Shown here: one piece after another, positions 1 through 9,399 of the stretch
How the letters are laid out: every line of letters begins with the position of its first letter
How positions within the stretch are numbered: the first letter of the stretch is position 1
NCBI RefSeq assembly: GCF_001949145.1
Contig: NW_019091368.1
Location: 3,132,034 to 3,196,033 of the forward strand
DNA: 64,000 nucleotides
Reading direction: 5' to 3'
Origin: Acanthaster planci
Taxonomy: Eukaryota; Echinodermata; Asteroidea; Valvatida; Acanthasteridae
Made by a program: the position numbers and the translations under genes
Notes under the pieces: generated by a model
Databases searched by the model: none
What the model saw: the letters and a program-made list of their open reading frames with translations, nothing else
Told to the model about the DNA's origin: nothing

Positions 1-81
1 TATTCTAATGGGTTGTAGTTCCCAAGAGGGATATGCTTTGCAGAAGAACTAGTAGAAGAGACATGGTATGTGCTCCCCTAC

Positions 82-224
82 CTGATTGGTTGCACAGCTT
101 GGCAGTTAGCTTCCATGATGAACTCAAGGCTTTCAAAATGTCTAGGGCACGGCACACTTGGGTGAATGTGCTGTCTCGAGACATACAGTTGTACAGAGCG
201 TTGTGTACAAGTAAGGAATCTAAC
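82..224 (-). CDS. ATRIP: ATRIP coding exon 8 (last one inside the window)
   Basis: 143 nt. Its first base completes the arginine split with exon 7, giving MDRLDSLLVHNALYNC. CRALDILKALSSSWKLTAKL then matches the human helix LLAVELLSLLADHDQLAPQL. The donor CAG|GTAGGG leaves one base for the next exon, which lies left of the window. Positions 1-81 are intron. Confidence 0.88.
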
Positions 225-3200
225 CTGCTCAGGTAAACAAGGAAATAATCAAATTTTCCTGGAACAAGGGCTTTTACAAGAGGACGAAAGTACTCTAATG
301 CAGAGAAAAAACTAACAAGCTGAATGCAATCTGGTTAGTTTTATCATCCCTGTTCTAATGGAGTCCTCCAGACTTTCAAAAAAAAGGCAATAATGGGGTT
401 TGAACATGTCACCAGCCTCGTTTTGAGCTTTCGTTCAAAATATCAATGTGAGTTTTTGTTAACTTTTTTACATCATCATAAAACACAGTGTAGGCCTATA
501 GACTGGGCTGACAAAATGTCCAGTGTCCTGAATGATGCACTATTCGACAGTACAGTGGCACAACTCATGGAGAGACAGGGCACCAATGTGAAGACAGGGT
601 ACCAGACATTTTCACCTGATCATGTCGTTAATCATTCCACAATTGACCCTTACTCTCAAAGCATTCCTACTAGAGCCCTTCCAGAATCCTCCAAAATGTT
701 ACACTCTGAAGGAACCAATGGCTCATTGCACTGTCAGTTTAAACAGCAATCAAAACCCATTAGAACTGGTACAAGCTGGACTCTGCCCTATAAAATCCTA
801 CAAAACTTCTCCCAAGAACCTCCTGGCAGATTATGAGGGATCTAGGTAGGAGAATGTTCATCAATATCAATCTTTTCAAGAAACACCGATCTGTGCTACC
901 TGTCCATGTCCTCGGCACTTGATTTCTGTACAAGGACACGCAGCGCGTCCAGGGACGACTCGACCACCTCCCAGCAGTTGCCCAGGCCGTGCTGCATGCT
1001 GGCAATCCTCATCAGCTTGCTGAGGATGCGGTTTCTGCGCGGCTCTGGCAGGTTGTCGCCGGGTGCTGTTGGCGGTGCTGGTTGCGGAGGGGGATCGTGG
1101 ACGACGGACGAGTGGCCCGCGGATTTAGAAGGAGCTTGAGTTGGCTGCAAAGATAATCAAAAGGTCTCTGTTATTTTAATTAAAATTTCGAACAAAAAGA
1201 AAAGGTAAACCCATAAAATCAATCTATTCCCATAATGATTTCTGTGTATAGTACTAATTCTATAAATGATGCTCTGTGTCAATTATTTCATTGAAATATG
1301 AAACATACGGCATCTATTTTGTCAGTACATCTACACTTAAATTGAGAATAACTGTGATAATTTAGAAGCACTGTTTAACTCTGAAAGTGCGGAATTCACT
1401 AACCACTGGAAATGTCAGCATTGTTAGCATTAATGGAGTGGTTGAAGAGACTATTCAAGTCTTCCAATTTATCACAGAGTAGCACACCAACAAACAATGC
1501 ATTCTTTTGGTTCTTCAATGGGATTCAAACGTCATGAATGGTGAACCACAGCAGGGTTCCACCTTTCTCAATTTCGCCGAATCCTAAAGATACTTCCTGG
1601 GTGTGAAGACTTTGGGAGGTTTACAACCAGTGGTGACTCTGATTGTACAGGTTTAATGATGAAACTCACATCAATAAGAGGTGCAGATGGGTCGATCTCC
1701 ATGGCTGAGGCATCTTCGTCACTCTCAGGAGATTCAGGGTCTCTGAAGGTGCCAGTGTGGAGGACGGCCGTCCGCACCGTGGAAGAATGCAGCAGCATCC
1801 TACGCAACAAGGCCAGGGAGGTAAGCACCGCCGATTCCGCATGACCCAGCGCTGCAAAATCCTCACTGGGGCTGCTGGAGCCACAGGAATCCGGGGAAGA
1901 CTCCAGGCTGTGACTACCACTGCTGCTGCTGCTCAGGCAGGTGGAGCAGAGCCCCTGGGTGTTGCTCAGGATTACACTGTGGGTTGCGTCGATGTAAGCG
2001 GTCAGCTGGTCCTCCAAGAGGGGCAGGAGGTCCGTGACGTAGGTCACTGGGTCCCGAGTCTCTGGGACCTGGGACCTTTCTGCCGGTGGTTGAAGAGGAG
2101 GTGCTTGGAGGGTGACACTGGGTGGCAGCGGTGGGATACGGGGTGGATTAAGGATGTTGGATATAGCCCTGGTGGCAAGCTCCAAATTGTGATGATTTTT
2201 TTCACTAACATCAAGTGCCTGCCTCTTGCTTGGCAAGACTCTAAAAAGAAAAAGAAATAAAAGAAACAGTTAGTTAAGCTCGGACAAATTAAGAAACTTA
2301 ACAAGAGAACTTCTTAATGTAATGTCTAAATTCATCAGTTCTAACATCAACAGTCTCAACTTCTTTGTTGTGAAAAAAAATTGAGCTTTCAAGTAACCTA
2401 CTTTAGAACTAGAATCGCATTTTACCTTTCCCTTCCCACTCAACGAATCTGGATGAGTAAGGACTTGTCCAGAATGCAACACGAAAATACTTCCTTTCGC
2501 TTTTGAGGTTTGACGGTAGCTCAACTTTGAGAAGCAGTGGTGATCCAGAAACAAAAATCTAGTTTCTCCAGATCAAAGAAGACAGGCAGAAACATTGGTC
2601 GCACCTTTTGGGTTTGGCTGGTGATGGCTCTCCTGGCAGAGCAGCCTCGGTCCCTTCGCTGGGCACTCGGTCATGACCAGTGGACTGGACCAGACCCATA
2701 AGTCCTCCCACCGACCCACTGGCAGTGACTTTCTCCTCAGGATCTTGCAGCAAACTGCTAACAAGCTGGGCTTCTGCTGATGAACCTTTACAGGAGAGGA
2801 AAAAAGTAGCTTGGCATTGAAAAAAATTTATTCTTTCAGTTAAAACAAAGCATGAAGGGCAAAGAGACTATGTAACTTTGGTCTGGTTGTGCAAATTCAG
2901 CTGAAAAGTGGTCACACATACTTCTTGCAGAGATCAGCAAACAAGGATGGATTCCGAATCTTTGCTTCACCTAGGTCTCAGACTATGCCTAATTTTCAAA
3001 CTTCCCGGCATCCCTTCCCCAGGGTTCTGAGTTTTAGCTAAATAAAAAGGCAACGAAACATGGAGGGTTTCCAAACACTGGCTTCACCACTTTGGAGCTT
3101 TCAGCTCAAAAAAAGTCATGTTTTGCTAAATACGTTAAGAAGTGTGTACTGCTGGCCCAAGACAGGAAATTTTTTCATTTAGCTCACAATTACAGGCCTC

Positions 3201-6200
3201 GAAATTCAAAGGGTTGAGGCAACGAAGCCTAGATCAAAGCCGAGATATGGCAATGTCTGTGAAGTGCCTTTGTACAATTCTCATAGTACGACGCCTCACC
3301 TCTTTCAGTTCCCGCCAAGACACATTACGCTGACCAAGACATGAAAATATCGCAGAAATATTAACGGCATTATCAAGATTACTAAATGTGATAAACTGTG
3401 CTCCTGGGCTTACCTGTCTGAAACCTGGCGGACAACCTGCATGACTTCTTGGCATTGCTGGGGGGCTTGTTGGATGTGGCAGAGGGGCTGCTGTGTGCAG
3501 CTGGAATAGGATGGGGAACTGCCGGAGACGCCTTGCCTAACACCAAGTATTTTGTACAAAGAATCAAAGCAATGCCAAGACCAAGGTATACGGACACCTG
3601 TCCCATTCTCAAGTTCTGAACAGAAAAATTATTTCTGAATATTAAAAGTCAAAATGTGAATGTTAAGATTTGGGCAGTTAAATGCTAATTGTAACACTCG
3701 ATCTAGTATTTCTGAAAGTCTGCATGCCTATGGTCAAGTGCTTTCTAATGTATCAGTTTGTGAACATGCATGTGTACGTTATGAAAATATTTGATTTGCC
3801 AATTAAAATTCACGCTCAATAAAAATCATATAACTGATCAAAAGTACAAAAAGAAAGCTCCAGTAAATTTGAAATCATATATGTGTCTTCTTTTATTTCG
3901 TTTCCTCTATTAGAATGCAAGAAATTCAAAATGCACCTGGACTTTTAACAGCAAAACCTTTCCTCGGACTCCTCTTGGGACTGTGTCGGACTTGCAGGCT
4001 CTCTGACAGCGTCCGGACCCGGGGTGACCTCAGCTGACCCCTCTCCACTTTAGGATTGTCCGCCATGAACGACTTCTGGGTCGGAAACACGTCTGCGTCT
4101 CTGGCTTCGTCTTCTGTCTTGCCGAGCCGCGGCAACATTGGGTGTTGCTTCGGGGGTGTGGCGGGGGCATTGTTTGCGCTGCTGGTGGGGACAGGCGGTC
4201 GGGTGCGGTGGTTCTGGCTGGCGCTCTGCACCTGCATCAGCTCCACCTCCTTAAACTGCAGCTGGGCTTTCAGGCTTTCGTTCTGATAATTCGAAAGAAA
4301 GAAAAATTGGTTTGGATTCATATCCAGCGAAAACTGCCACTAGTTAAAATTCTTTTCTGTAATCCAGATAGGTTGGGATTGAGTATCCCCAAGCAATGCC
4401 AAGGCTACACATATTAACCCTAACAATCCTCCATCCTCCATAATTCACTATTCAAATATTCAACCTTCAATTTGATTGAATATCTGAATATTCGGTTGCA
4501 CCGACCGGCAGATTGTTGATGAACAAACCATATACAAAATCAGTTGTGATAACACACACAATTGTACATTATGATCAATATAATAGGTTCTCACATCAAG
4601 GAGTATCTCCAGCCACGATTTGGCAAGATTTAAGCGATGAACAAGACTTCTTGCCCAGTTAAAAATTTCTATAGCCCTTTACACTGTTTATTGAATAATT
4701 TACTTTTTAAATCATTGTAAGATTTTCATTTGAATCTGCTTGAAACAAGCCTCCATGGTGCAATTTTTCTAATTTGAAAGAAAAGGAAATGTTCAGTTCC
4801 TTTTCGTGAATTTTGCATTTGAATATTCAAATTTGAAAAATAATATTCAAATATTAAACAATCGATCAAATATTCGGTTATTCGGATATTCAGCACAGCC
4901 CTATTGAGGACTGAGACTGCTACAAACCAACATCACAATTAAACACCACCTCGCGTCTAGATGTCTGTTCCAACAAGAAGCATCCCTCAACAAAATAGAC
5001 GGGCAACGAGGGCAGGGAAGTTTTTCGACCAGGCTTGACCACACATCCGGGGCACAAGCGAAAAGAATCCACCAATGCATGCTCAGCACGGTCAACACCA
5101 AACACAGATAAACCTGTGCACACACGCAGTGAGTTCCTACCAAAGAGGGGTGAGTGTTGCCTTGTGTAAAACCCATGCCATCTCCTGATCCAGTGCGGAG
5201 CGGATGACACTCTTACCTCTCTGCGGAGTTCCCTCTCCATCTCCCTCATCTGTTGCTTCTTCTGTTCTTCGGCTTGCAGACGTTCCATCTGTAGACGGTT
5301 GGCCTCCACCTTGGCCTTGCTCAGGTTCTGCCTCAGGACCTGTATTTCTCCGTTCTTGCTGAGCATCTCTTCGTTCAATTGCTTCAGCTTGAAATGTAAA
5401 AAAGGGGACATATTCACCACATGAATATGTTTGCACATCAATGACAAAATGATATGAACAAATGACCTCGAGGTCAAATCGATCACGCGTACATTATGCC
5501 ATCAGTTGAAAAATGAGGGGTGTATCGCTGGACTAGCAAGTGTATGGTACCAAGACATTTAAATCCCCCTCTCCAAAAGTGAAAATGCAATATTGAGATC
5601 AGCAAGCATTCCAACATTTTGGGATTGGTTGGAGTGGAAAGATTTGGCCAGGAAGGCGACTTGGTCAACTAACCTGTTGCCTGAAGGCTTCGCACTCTGA
5701 CCTGTACTTGACCATTTGCTGTTGCTGAAGTGCCCATGTCTGGCATGAGCCGGTCTCTCTTTCCGAGGTTGGCAGGCCGGGCGACTCCCTAGCTACTGCC
5801 CCCTTTGGAGGGGTAAGACTGGTTGTGTCACAACCCCCACGTTGGGGTGGTGCCGCATGGAATGACCCTCCGACGCTGGCATTGCTGGGGATGGCCCCTG
5901 GCTTGGTACTGTAAGGGACGGGATTACTTCTGTTGCTTAGGTCACCATGGGGATTCTGCAAAACATTCCTGGTTGGGTACGGTCCCGTATTGTTGCCAAT
6001 GCCTAGCTGAGGCTCTGGTTTGGATGCAGACGTTACAATTTGAGAACCATTGTTGGTTTGGGGCGTCTGTTTTGAGGATGCCGCTGGCATGCTTGACCGG
6101 AGAGTCTGAACTTTGGCAGAATCGACATTTTCGCCAAGCTGGTGGCTATATGGTGATGTGCTTCCACTGCGATACGGGGATGAGTAATAAATCTTAGTTC

Positions 6201-6834
6201 CCGTCACGTTGCTTTGCTTCATGCTGCTTCTGTTTTGGGCTTGGGGGAATGTGGGAGTTGCCGTGCGATTTGAAACTGTGGAGGGGACTGGTGTTTGTGA
6301 GCGACCTCCCCGGGAGTTCGTTGATTTGAAAGAAAACCTGCTGCCGGTGCTGGCATAACTGGTGTTGGCATGCTGCAGGGCAACATAGCTGCCGCAGGCC
6401 TGTGAGTCGTTTTCGGCGCTCATCTTATTGACAACTTGGCCATGGACACCTGTTGGGTAGTTGGTCTGACGGCTTGGAAACCTCGGGGTGCTGGCCGGCC
6501 TCTTCAGGGCCTGGGCTGGCGGACCCAGATCTTGGCACGGCTGCTGGCTCAAGGCCTGAGAGGCTATCATGTCACATGACTCCAGATCGTCCTCGGTGAA
6601 GCTGTCAAAGTCCTGGAATGGATCCCCATCATCTGTGGACCCTAAGTCTCCGCTGTCTCCCATCCGAGGTTTCTTCCTCGGACCCGGCGAGTCCCTAACG
6701 TTCATACTGCCTGCGTTCAAATTGGTCTGACGGAGGACATTGGCCGTTCTCTGGCCAGGGGAAGCACTGACACTGTTATAGATGGGCGGACGCTTGTTTG
6801 GTGCAGGCCCTGAGAAAAGTGGGTTGACAGACAT
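82..6834 (-). CDS. ATRIP: ATR-interacting protein (ATRIP), 8 coding exons, 3' end beyond the window
   Basis: ATRIP is the obligate partner of the checkpoint kinase ATR. It bridges ATR to RPA-coated single-stranded DNA in the nucleus. Exons, in transcript order: 6834-5674, 5387-5217, 4282-3937, 3536-3414, 2785-2605, 2240-1670, 1144-900, 224-82. All junctions are GT-AG and the phases join without a break, giving 980 codons. Seen: basic nuclear signal RKKPR at residues 53-57; acidic RPA-binding motif at residues 71-90, followed by SQ sites at S92 and S96 that match the ATR-phosphorylated pair in human ATRIP; a Ser/Pro/Asn/Gln-rich linker to about residue 360; a coiled coil with KNGEIQVLRQNL (human KNGEIKILRDSL); then the helical region. 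Human ATRIP is 791 residues, so this protein is longer, mainly through the linker. The last part of the gene lies left of position 1. Introns longer than 300 bp (225-899, 1145-1669, 2241-2604, 2786-3413, 3537-3936, 4283-5216) show nothing else apart from a hAT-like repeat at 4441-4902. Confidence 0.93.
900..1144 (-). CDS. ATRIP: ATRIP coding exon 7: helical repeats
   Basis: 245 nt from phase 0 to phase 2. A Pro-rich lead (PPPQPAPPTAPGD) is followed by NRILSKLMRIASMQHG and SSLDALRVLVQKSS. These align by pattern with human PLLKMLLHLLAFSSA and SVLTQCLKVLVKLAE. Acceptor TTATCTTTGCAG, donor GGACAG|GTAGCA. Confidence 0.92.
1670..2240 (-). CDS. ATRIP: ATRIP coding exon 6: helical region with a Ser-rich insert
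   Basis: 571 nt. The first base completes an arginine codon and the remaining 190 codons end in phase 0 at GAT|GTGAGT. VTDLLPLLEDQLTAYID lines up with human VHFLPLVQFFIGLHCQAL, and ESAVLTSLALLRRMLLHSS lines up with the human VTALSILQHLVCHSG helix pair. Between them is a serine-rich stretch (CLSSSSSGSHS) of a kind also found in vertebrate ATRIP. The exon closes with an acidic ESDEDASAMEID segment. The acceptor is TTCTTTTTAG. Confidence 0.92.
2605..2785 (-). CDS. ATRIP: ATRIP coding exon 5
   Basis: 181 nt, entering mid-glycine and ending with two bases of an arginine codon. AEAQLVSSLLQDPEE probably corresponds to the vertebrate block SILINLLLKQPL, which opens the helical region. The rest is Gly/Ser/Pro-rich. 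The acceptor has a good pyrimidine tract (CTCTCCTGTAAAG) and the donor is AAAAG|GTGCGA. Confidence 0.85.
3414..3536 (-). CDS. ATRIP: ATRIP coding exon 4: Pro/Ser linker
   Basis: 123 nt with a shared glycine codon at each border. The sequence begins KASPAVPHPIPAAHSS and is a low-complexity linker with a basic end (NAKKSCRLSARF). No domain is visible. The exon is supported by matching phase on both sides, a GTGTTAG acceptor and a strong CAG|GTAAGC donor. Sequence similarity to vertebrate ATRIP is not evident here. Confidence 0.8.
3937..4282 (-). CDS. ATRIP: ATRIP coding exon 3: end of coiled coil and basic linker
   Basis: 346 nt, entering in phase 0 and leaving with one spare base. It starts NESLKAQLQFKEVELMQVQ, matching the human LQSELQFKDAEMNELR end of the coiled coil. 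A Pro-rich segment follows, then VFPTQKSFMADN (human SFPTKESFSANM), then an Arg/Ser/Lys-rich stretch (VRHSPKRSPRKGF) that could be a second nuclear signal or a phosphoregulated segment. Acceptor ATTATCAG, donor CCAG|GTGCAT. Confidence 0.92.
4441..4902 (+). mobile_element. hAT-like non-autonomous element, copy 1 (in an ATRIP intron)
   Basis: About 460 bp. It starts near TAATTCACTATTCAAATATT and ends with ATATTCAGCACAGCCCT, which on the minus strand is AGGGCTGTGCTGAATAT, a known hAT terminal sequence type. ATTC/GAAT-rich subterminal motifs (AATATTCGG) flank a unique centre. The centre, including AGATTGTTGATGAACAAACC, is shared with a second copy at 59457-59873. No transposase is encoded. The left terminal repeat is degenerate. 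Confidence 0.7.
5217..5387 (-). CDS. ATRIP: ATRIP coding exon 2: coiled coil
   Basis: 57 codons, phase 0 on both sides, bounded by TTTCAAG acceptor and GAG|GTAAGA donor. The peptide is a charged heptad-rich helix that includes KNGEIQVLRQNL, the best-matching block to the vertebrate ATRIP coiled coil. That coiled coil mediates dimerisation and helps ATR binding and activation. An alternative acceptor two codons downstream (CTGAAG|CAA) would keep the frame; the one chosen has the better pyrimidine tract. Confidence 0.93.
5674..6834 (-). CDS. ATRIP: ATRIP coding exon 1: RPA-binding motif, SQ sites and long linker
   Basis: Encodes residues 1-387 and ends in phase 0 at a CAG|GTTAGT donor. The ATG at 6834 is the first in-frame start after an acceptor (TTTTTCAG) at 6860, so this exon also carries 25 nt of 5' UTR (6835-6859) and a non-coding exon should lie further upstream. 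Residues 71-95 form the checkpoint recruitment motif (DPFQDFDSF followed by TEDDLES), with IASQALSQQ just after it. Further SQ pairs are at S144, S179 and S264. The last 25 residues (WALQQQQ to AFRQQ) begin the coiled coil. The stretch between is low-complexity and recognisable by composition only. Confidence 0.93.
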
Positions 6835-6847
6835 GCTCTCTGTTCAT
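6776..6847 (-). other. Upstream ORF overlapping the ATRIP start codon
   Basis: An ATG at 6847, 13 nt upstream of the ATRIP start and in a different frame, opens a 23-codon ORF ending in TAA at 6776-6778, well inside the ATRIP coding region. Both starts are in the same exon downstream of the 6860 acceptor. If scanning ribosomes use the first ATG, ATRIP translation would depend on leaky scanning. Seen in sequence; any effect on expression is inferred. Confidence 0.5.
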
Positions 6848-7231
6848 CAAAGGACCTTTCTGAAAAAGAAACGGAAAAATACAGATCCATCATAATAGAT
6901 ACAAAACAAATCTTCTTTGGACCATTTACAGCAATTAACAGCCCAAAATCTCATAAATCAAATCTTAACTCCTTTATGATGACATCAAGCCTGTTCTGTA
7001 TTTTACAGCAATGACAGCCCCTAGACTTTTTTCTGATAGAAAGAGTTCCATATACATATAGGGACATCACTGACTTTTCCTTGCAGTCATGATAAATGAA
7101 TAACATGTCCTAGTGAAAATTAATATTTTAATAGATGTCTTAGTGAAATGCAAATTTAGCACTGAAAATGGTTGTGCACGGTGTCACAGGGTGTAAAGTG
7201 ATTCGTGGTGTTATGCAATAAACTATAGCGT

Positions 7232-7255
7232 CTGTCCCAACTATAGTTGGGACAG
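7232..7255. repeat. 24-bp perfect palindrome
   Basis: CTGTCCCAACTA is followed directly by its own reverse complement, with no spacer. It lies next to further copies of the CCCAACT/AGTTGGG motif at 7256-7290 and 7457-7491, so it seems to be part of a larger foldback structure. Confidence 0.8.
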
Positions 7256-7491
7256 TCCCAACTGTAGTGCTGCAGTTGGGCTGGCCCAACAATTGTTGAT
7301 CAATTTCTGTAGAAAAGTTCTCAACCTTATCTTAGTTTATGCATTTCACATTCAACACAATTCATCTAAAATATGGCACTTCATCTCTGACATGGCAATG
7401 TAAACAACATGACTTTGGCACATGCTGGGCACATGCACACTGGACCTCTGTGCTATAGTTGGCCCAGCCCAACTACAGCACTCTAGTTGGG
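7256..7491. repeat. Inverted repeat with arms of about 36 bp
   Basis: The left arm at 7256-7290 (CCCAACTGTAGTGCTGCAG, then TTGGGCTGGCCCAAC) pairs with the right arm at 7457-7491 (GTTGGCCCAGCCCAACTA, then CAGCACT) with a few mismatches. The arms enclose about 165 bp of AT-rich sequence. This looks like a non-autonomous DNA transposon or foldback element; I see no target-site duplication. Confidence 0.65.
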
Positions 7492-7731
7492 ACCAATTAT
7501 GGGGCAGCGCAGATATCTGGGATTCTCACAAAATGGCAGGAACCACGCTGGTGAAACCACCGACCATGGCGACGTATGCACACACCAGCCAGTCCGAGAT
7601 CGGGTTACACAATCTTTTCTTTGATCAGTCCCTACACACGCGCTCGTTGAAGTTTCATCGGCGCGGTGTGGTTGCTACCCACAGTTTTGTTTAACTCCTG
7701 GATGTCTGCGCTGCCCCGTAGTTGAGACAGG
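7489..7731. mobile_element. MITE-like element with GGGGCAGCGCAGA terminal repeats
   Basis: GGGGCAGCGCAGA near 7501 is matched exactly by TCTGCGCTGCCCC near 7706. Similarity extends outward to a TAGTTG/CAACTA motif and inward over GAYATC. About 200 bp lie between. The right end reads GTAGTTGAGACAGG, related to the CTGTCCCAACTA of the neighbouring palindrome, so both structures may come from one family. No transposase is present. Confidence 0.5.
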
Positions 7732-7901
7732 TCATGCTATTTAGCGTCAACAACACGTCAACTAAACATTCAAGCTTTTTTATGAAAATATTATATATTT
7801 ACAATATTAGTAATAGGCTCCTGCATATCATATTTCGTGTATCATGTTATCGAAAATGATATTGGAGTGACAAATTCGAGCCAACTCGTGCAGCCTGACT
7901 G

Positions 7902-7913
7902 GCCGCCATCTTG
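7902..7913 (-). promoter_or_regulatory. YY1-type box facing ATRIP
   Basis: The minus strand reads CAAGATGGCGGC, the classic YY1 site that in animals often sits at or just after the transcription start of housekeeping genes in the sense orientation. It points toward ATRIP, about 1 kb upstream of the coding start, so it may mark the non-coding first exon. The embedded ATG opens only a 20-codon ORF. Confidence 0.55.
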
Positions 7914-9152
7914 TTTTTGAGAGGACAGTAGAGGAAAGAAAGATGGCCAACATCGCCAACAAATTTTGTTTTTCTGCGTGAATCTGGAAGCGAATTCAAT
8001 GTTTCTTCTACAAGGTTTTAGTTTTACAGTTATGACAGTGGCAGGTCTTAGAGTCTCTAAATTAAGATAAAATCACTTTTATATCTTTAGAGGGTATTTT
8101 CAAGTTGTTGACACTTTGTTGACGCTAGTTGTATGTGTTGACACTTGTTGACCATGTTGATGCTAATACTATTAGGCCTACTAGTAATAGCATGACCGGT
8201 TGAGACTGTGCTGCAGTTGGGGCATAACCATGATAACACTTTCAAACAGAATACTCCATTCTCAATTTCTCAAAACATATTGATAAAAAAAAAATTTTGA
8301 CAAGAGGCTTCAGTAGATAGGAGGGAATGTCCCAATAATATTTTTGCGACACTGTCAGATGACTGTTTTCATTAACCCCCGTCCCCCTTAACATCAGACC
8401 ATCATGACTGTGCTTAATAACTTAATGTTAATCTGAATAACGTTGACCCTGTGAATCGCCTTTTTAATTTTTTAACATGTCCAAATATTGAAAAAGGTGA
8501 TTTGTGGGGTTGGCCTACAATTTACAAACATGACGAACTGTCCAAAGTTACTAGGACCACAAAACATATCGTTTTACATGTCGGACTAGGCCTACATCAT
8601 ACATGATTCTACCTCCATGATATAGCCTGGCTCATGCCTAGCTTAAGTTACGATACATTTTTATTTTTGAACATAAGCATTGTCTATTTACAGGGTTGTA
8701 AGTTGTTTGCTAAATACAAGCTGCAGGGTTAAATTAAATTAAATCAACATTTTTGAAAAGGTTTCTTTCATCCGAAACTTCATAGGCCTACCTATTGCCG
8801 AACCAATCTCTCAATTGCCGTTTTGCGAGCAGAGAGCGCGAGTTGTTTGTAGCTAGAACATGACATGTGCTGCGATAATGTTTTTCTTCAAAGATTCCAA
8901 TAACCCGCGAGGGTGGATTTGAAATAGCTCATAAATAAAAACGTATTTTGTCGAAAAATTACACTCTCAACCTCAAAAGTATATGGCTCAAAAATCAGTA
9001 TATCTTTTTTAAACCACTGGGGAAGGATAAGATCAATAATTTTACGAGGGTTGATCTTTCATTGAAAGATGCTGAGCCATCACGAAAACACGATTTCCCC
9101 TCTGACGAAATGGTTTGTCCATTACCGTTTCTTTTCATGCATCATGGGTAAT

Positions 9153-9164
9153 CAAGATGGCGGC
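9153..9164 (+). promoter_or_regulatory. YY1-type box spanning the NDUFB11 start codon
   Basis: CAAGATGGCGGC here provides the ATGGCGGC of the NDUFB11 start. This arrangement is common in nuclear genes for mitochondrial proteins and suggests a very short 5' UTR. A short leader would also skip the out-of-frame ATG at 9144-9146. Confidence 0.6.
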
Positions 9165-9399
9165 TCTCGCAAGGGGAACGCAAATTGGTTCTCGTCTGAT
9201 GACCTTTTTACAGCGCAATTCTCCCCGATTGAAAACGCATATTCCTGCATTACCCGTGCGAATTTACAGTTCCACAAGTAAGAAAGTAAATCAGTCAGAA
9301 TATATCACTGGTAAGCGAACAGAAGTGGACGAAGAAAGAATCCAAGAAATTATAAGGGAAGGCGAGAAAGCACCGAGTCTCACAGACCCGAATGACCCG
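9157..9399 (+). CDS. NDUFB11: NDUFB11 exon 1: presequence and matrix segment
   Basis: 81 codons ending in phase 0 at CCG|GTAAGC. MAALARGTQIGSRLMTFLQR starts an Arg-rich amphipathic targeting sequence. The later part (EVDEERIQEIIREGEKAPS) is charged and not clearly alignable with vertebrate NDUFB11. An out-of-frame ATG at 9144 starts a different 45-codon ORF, which I treat as non-coding. Confidence 0.92.

Larger units (their letters stand above)
6860..9156. other. Divergent intergenic and 5' region between ATRIP and NDUFB11
   Basis: 2.3 kb between the ATRIP coding start (minus) and the NDUFB11 start (plus). The ATRIP side must contain at least one non-coding first exon, because a splice acceptor sits 25 nt before the start codon; I could not fix that exon. 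The region holds a YY1-type box at 7902-7913, a nest of palindromic and inverted-repeat DNA at 7232-7731, and several TAGGCCTA palindromes. No conserved protein is encoded. Confidence 0.7.

Noticed and set aside
393-836. 147-codon plus-strand ORF inside an ATRIP intron
   Set aside because: No recognisable domain, ordinary intron composition, and exons 7 and 8 of ATRIP join across it with exact phase.
7422-7694. 90-codon plus-strand ORF in the MITE-like block
   Set aside because: It runs through the inverted-repeat arms and shows no conserved motif; probably chance.
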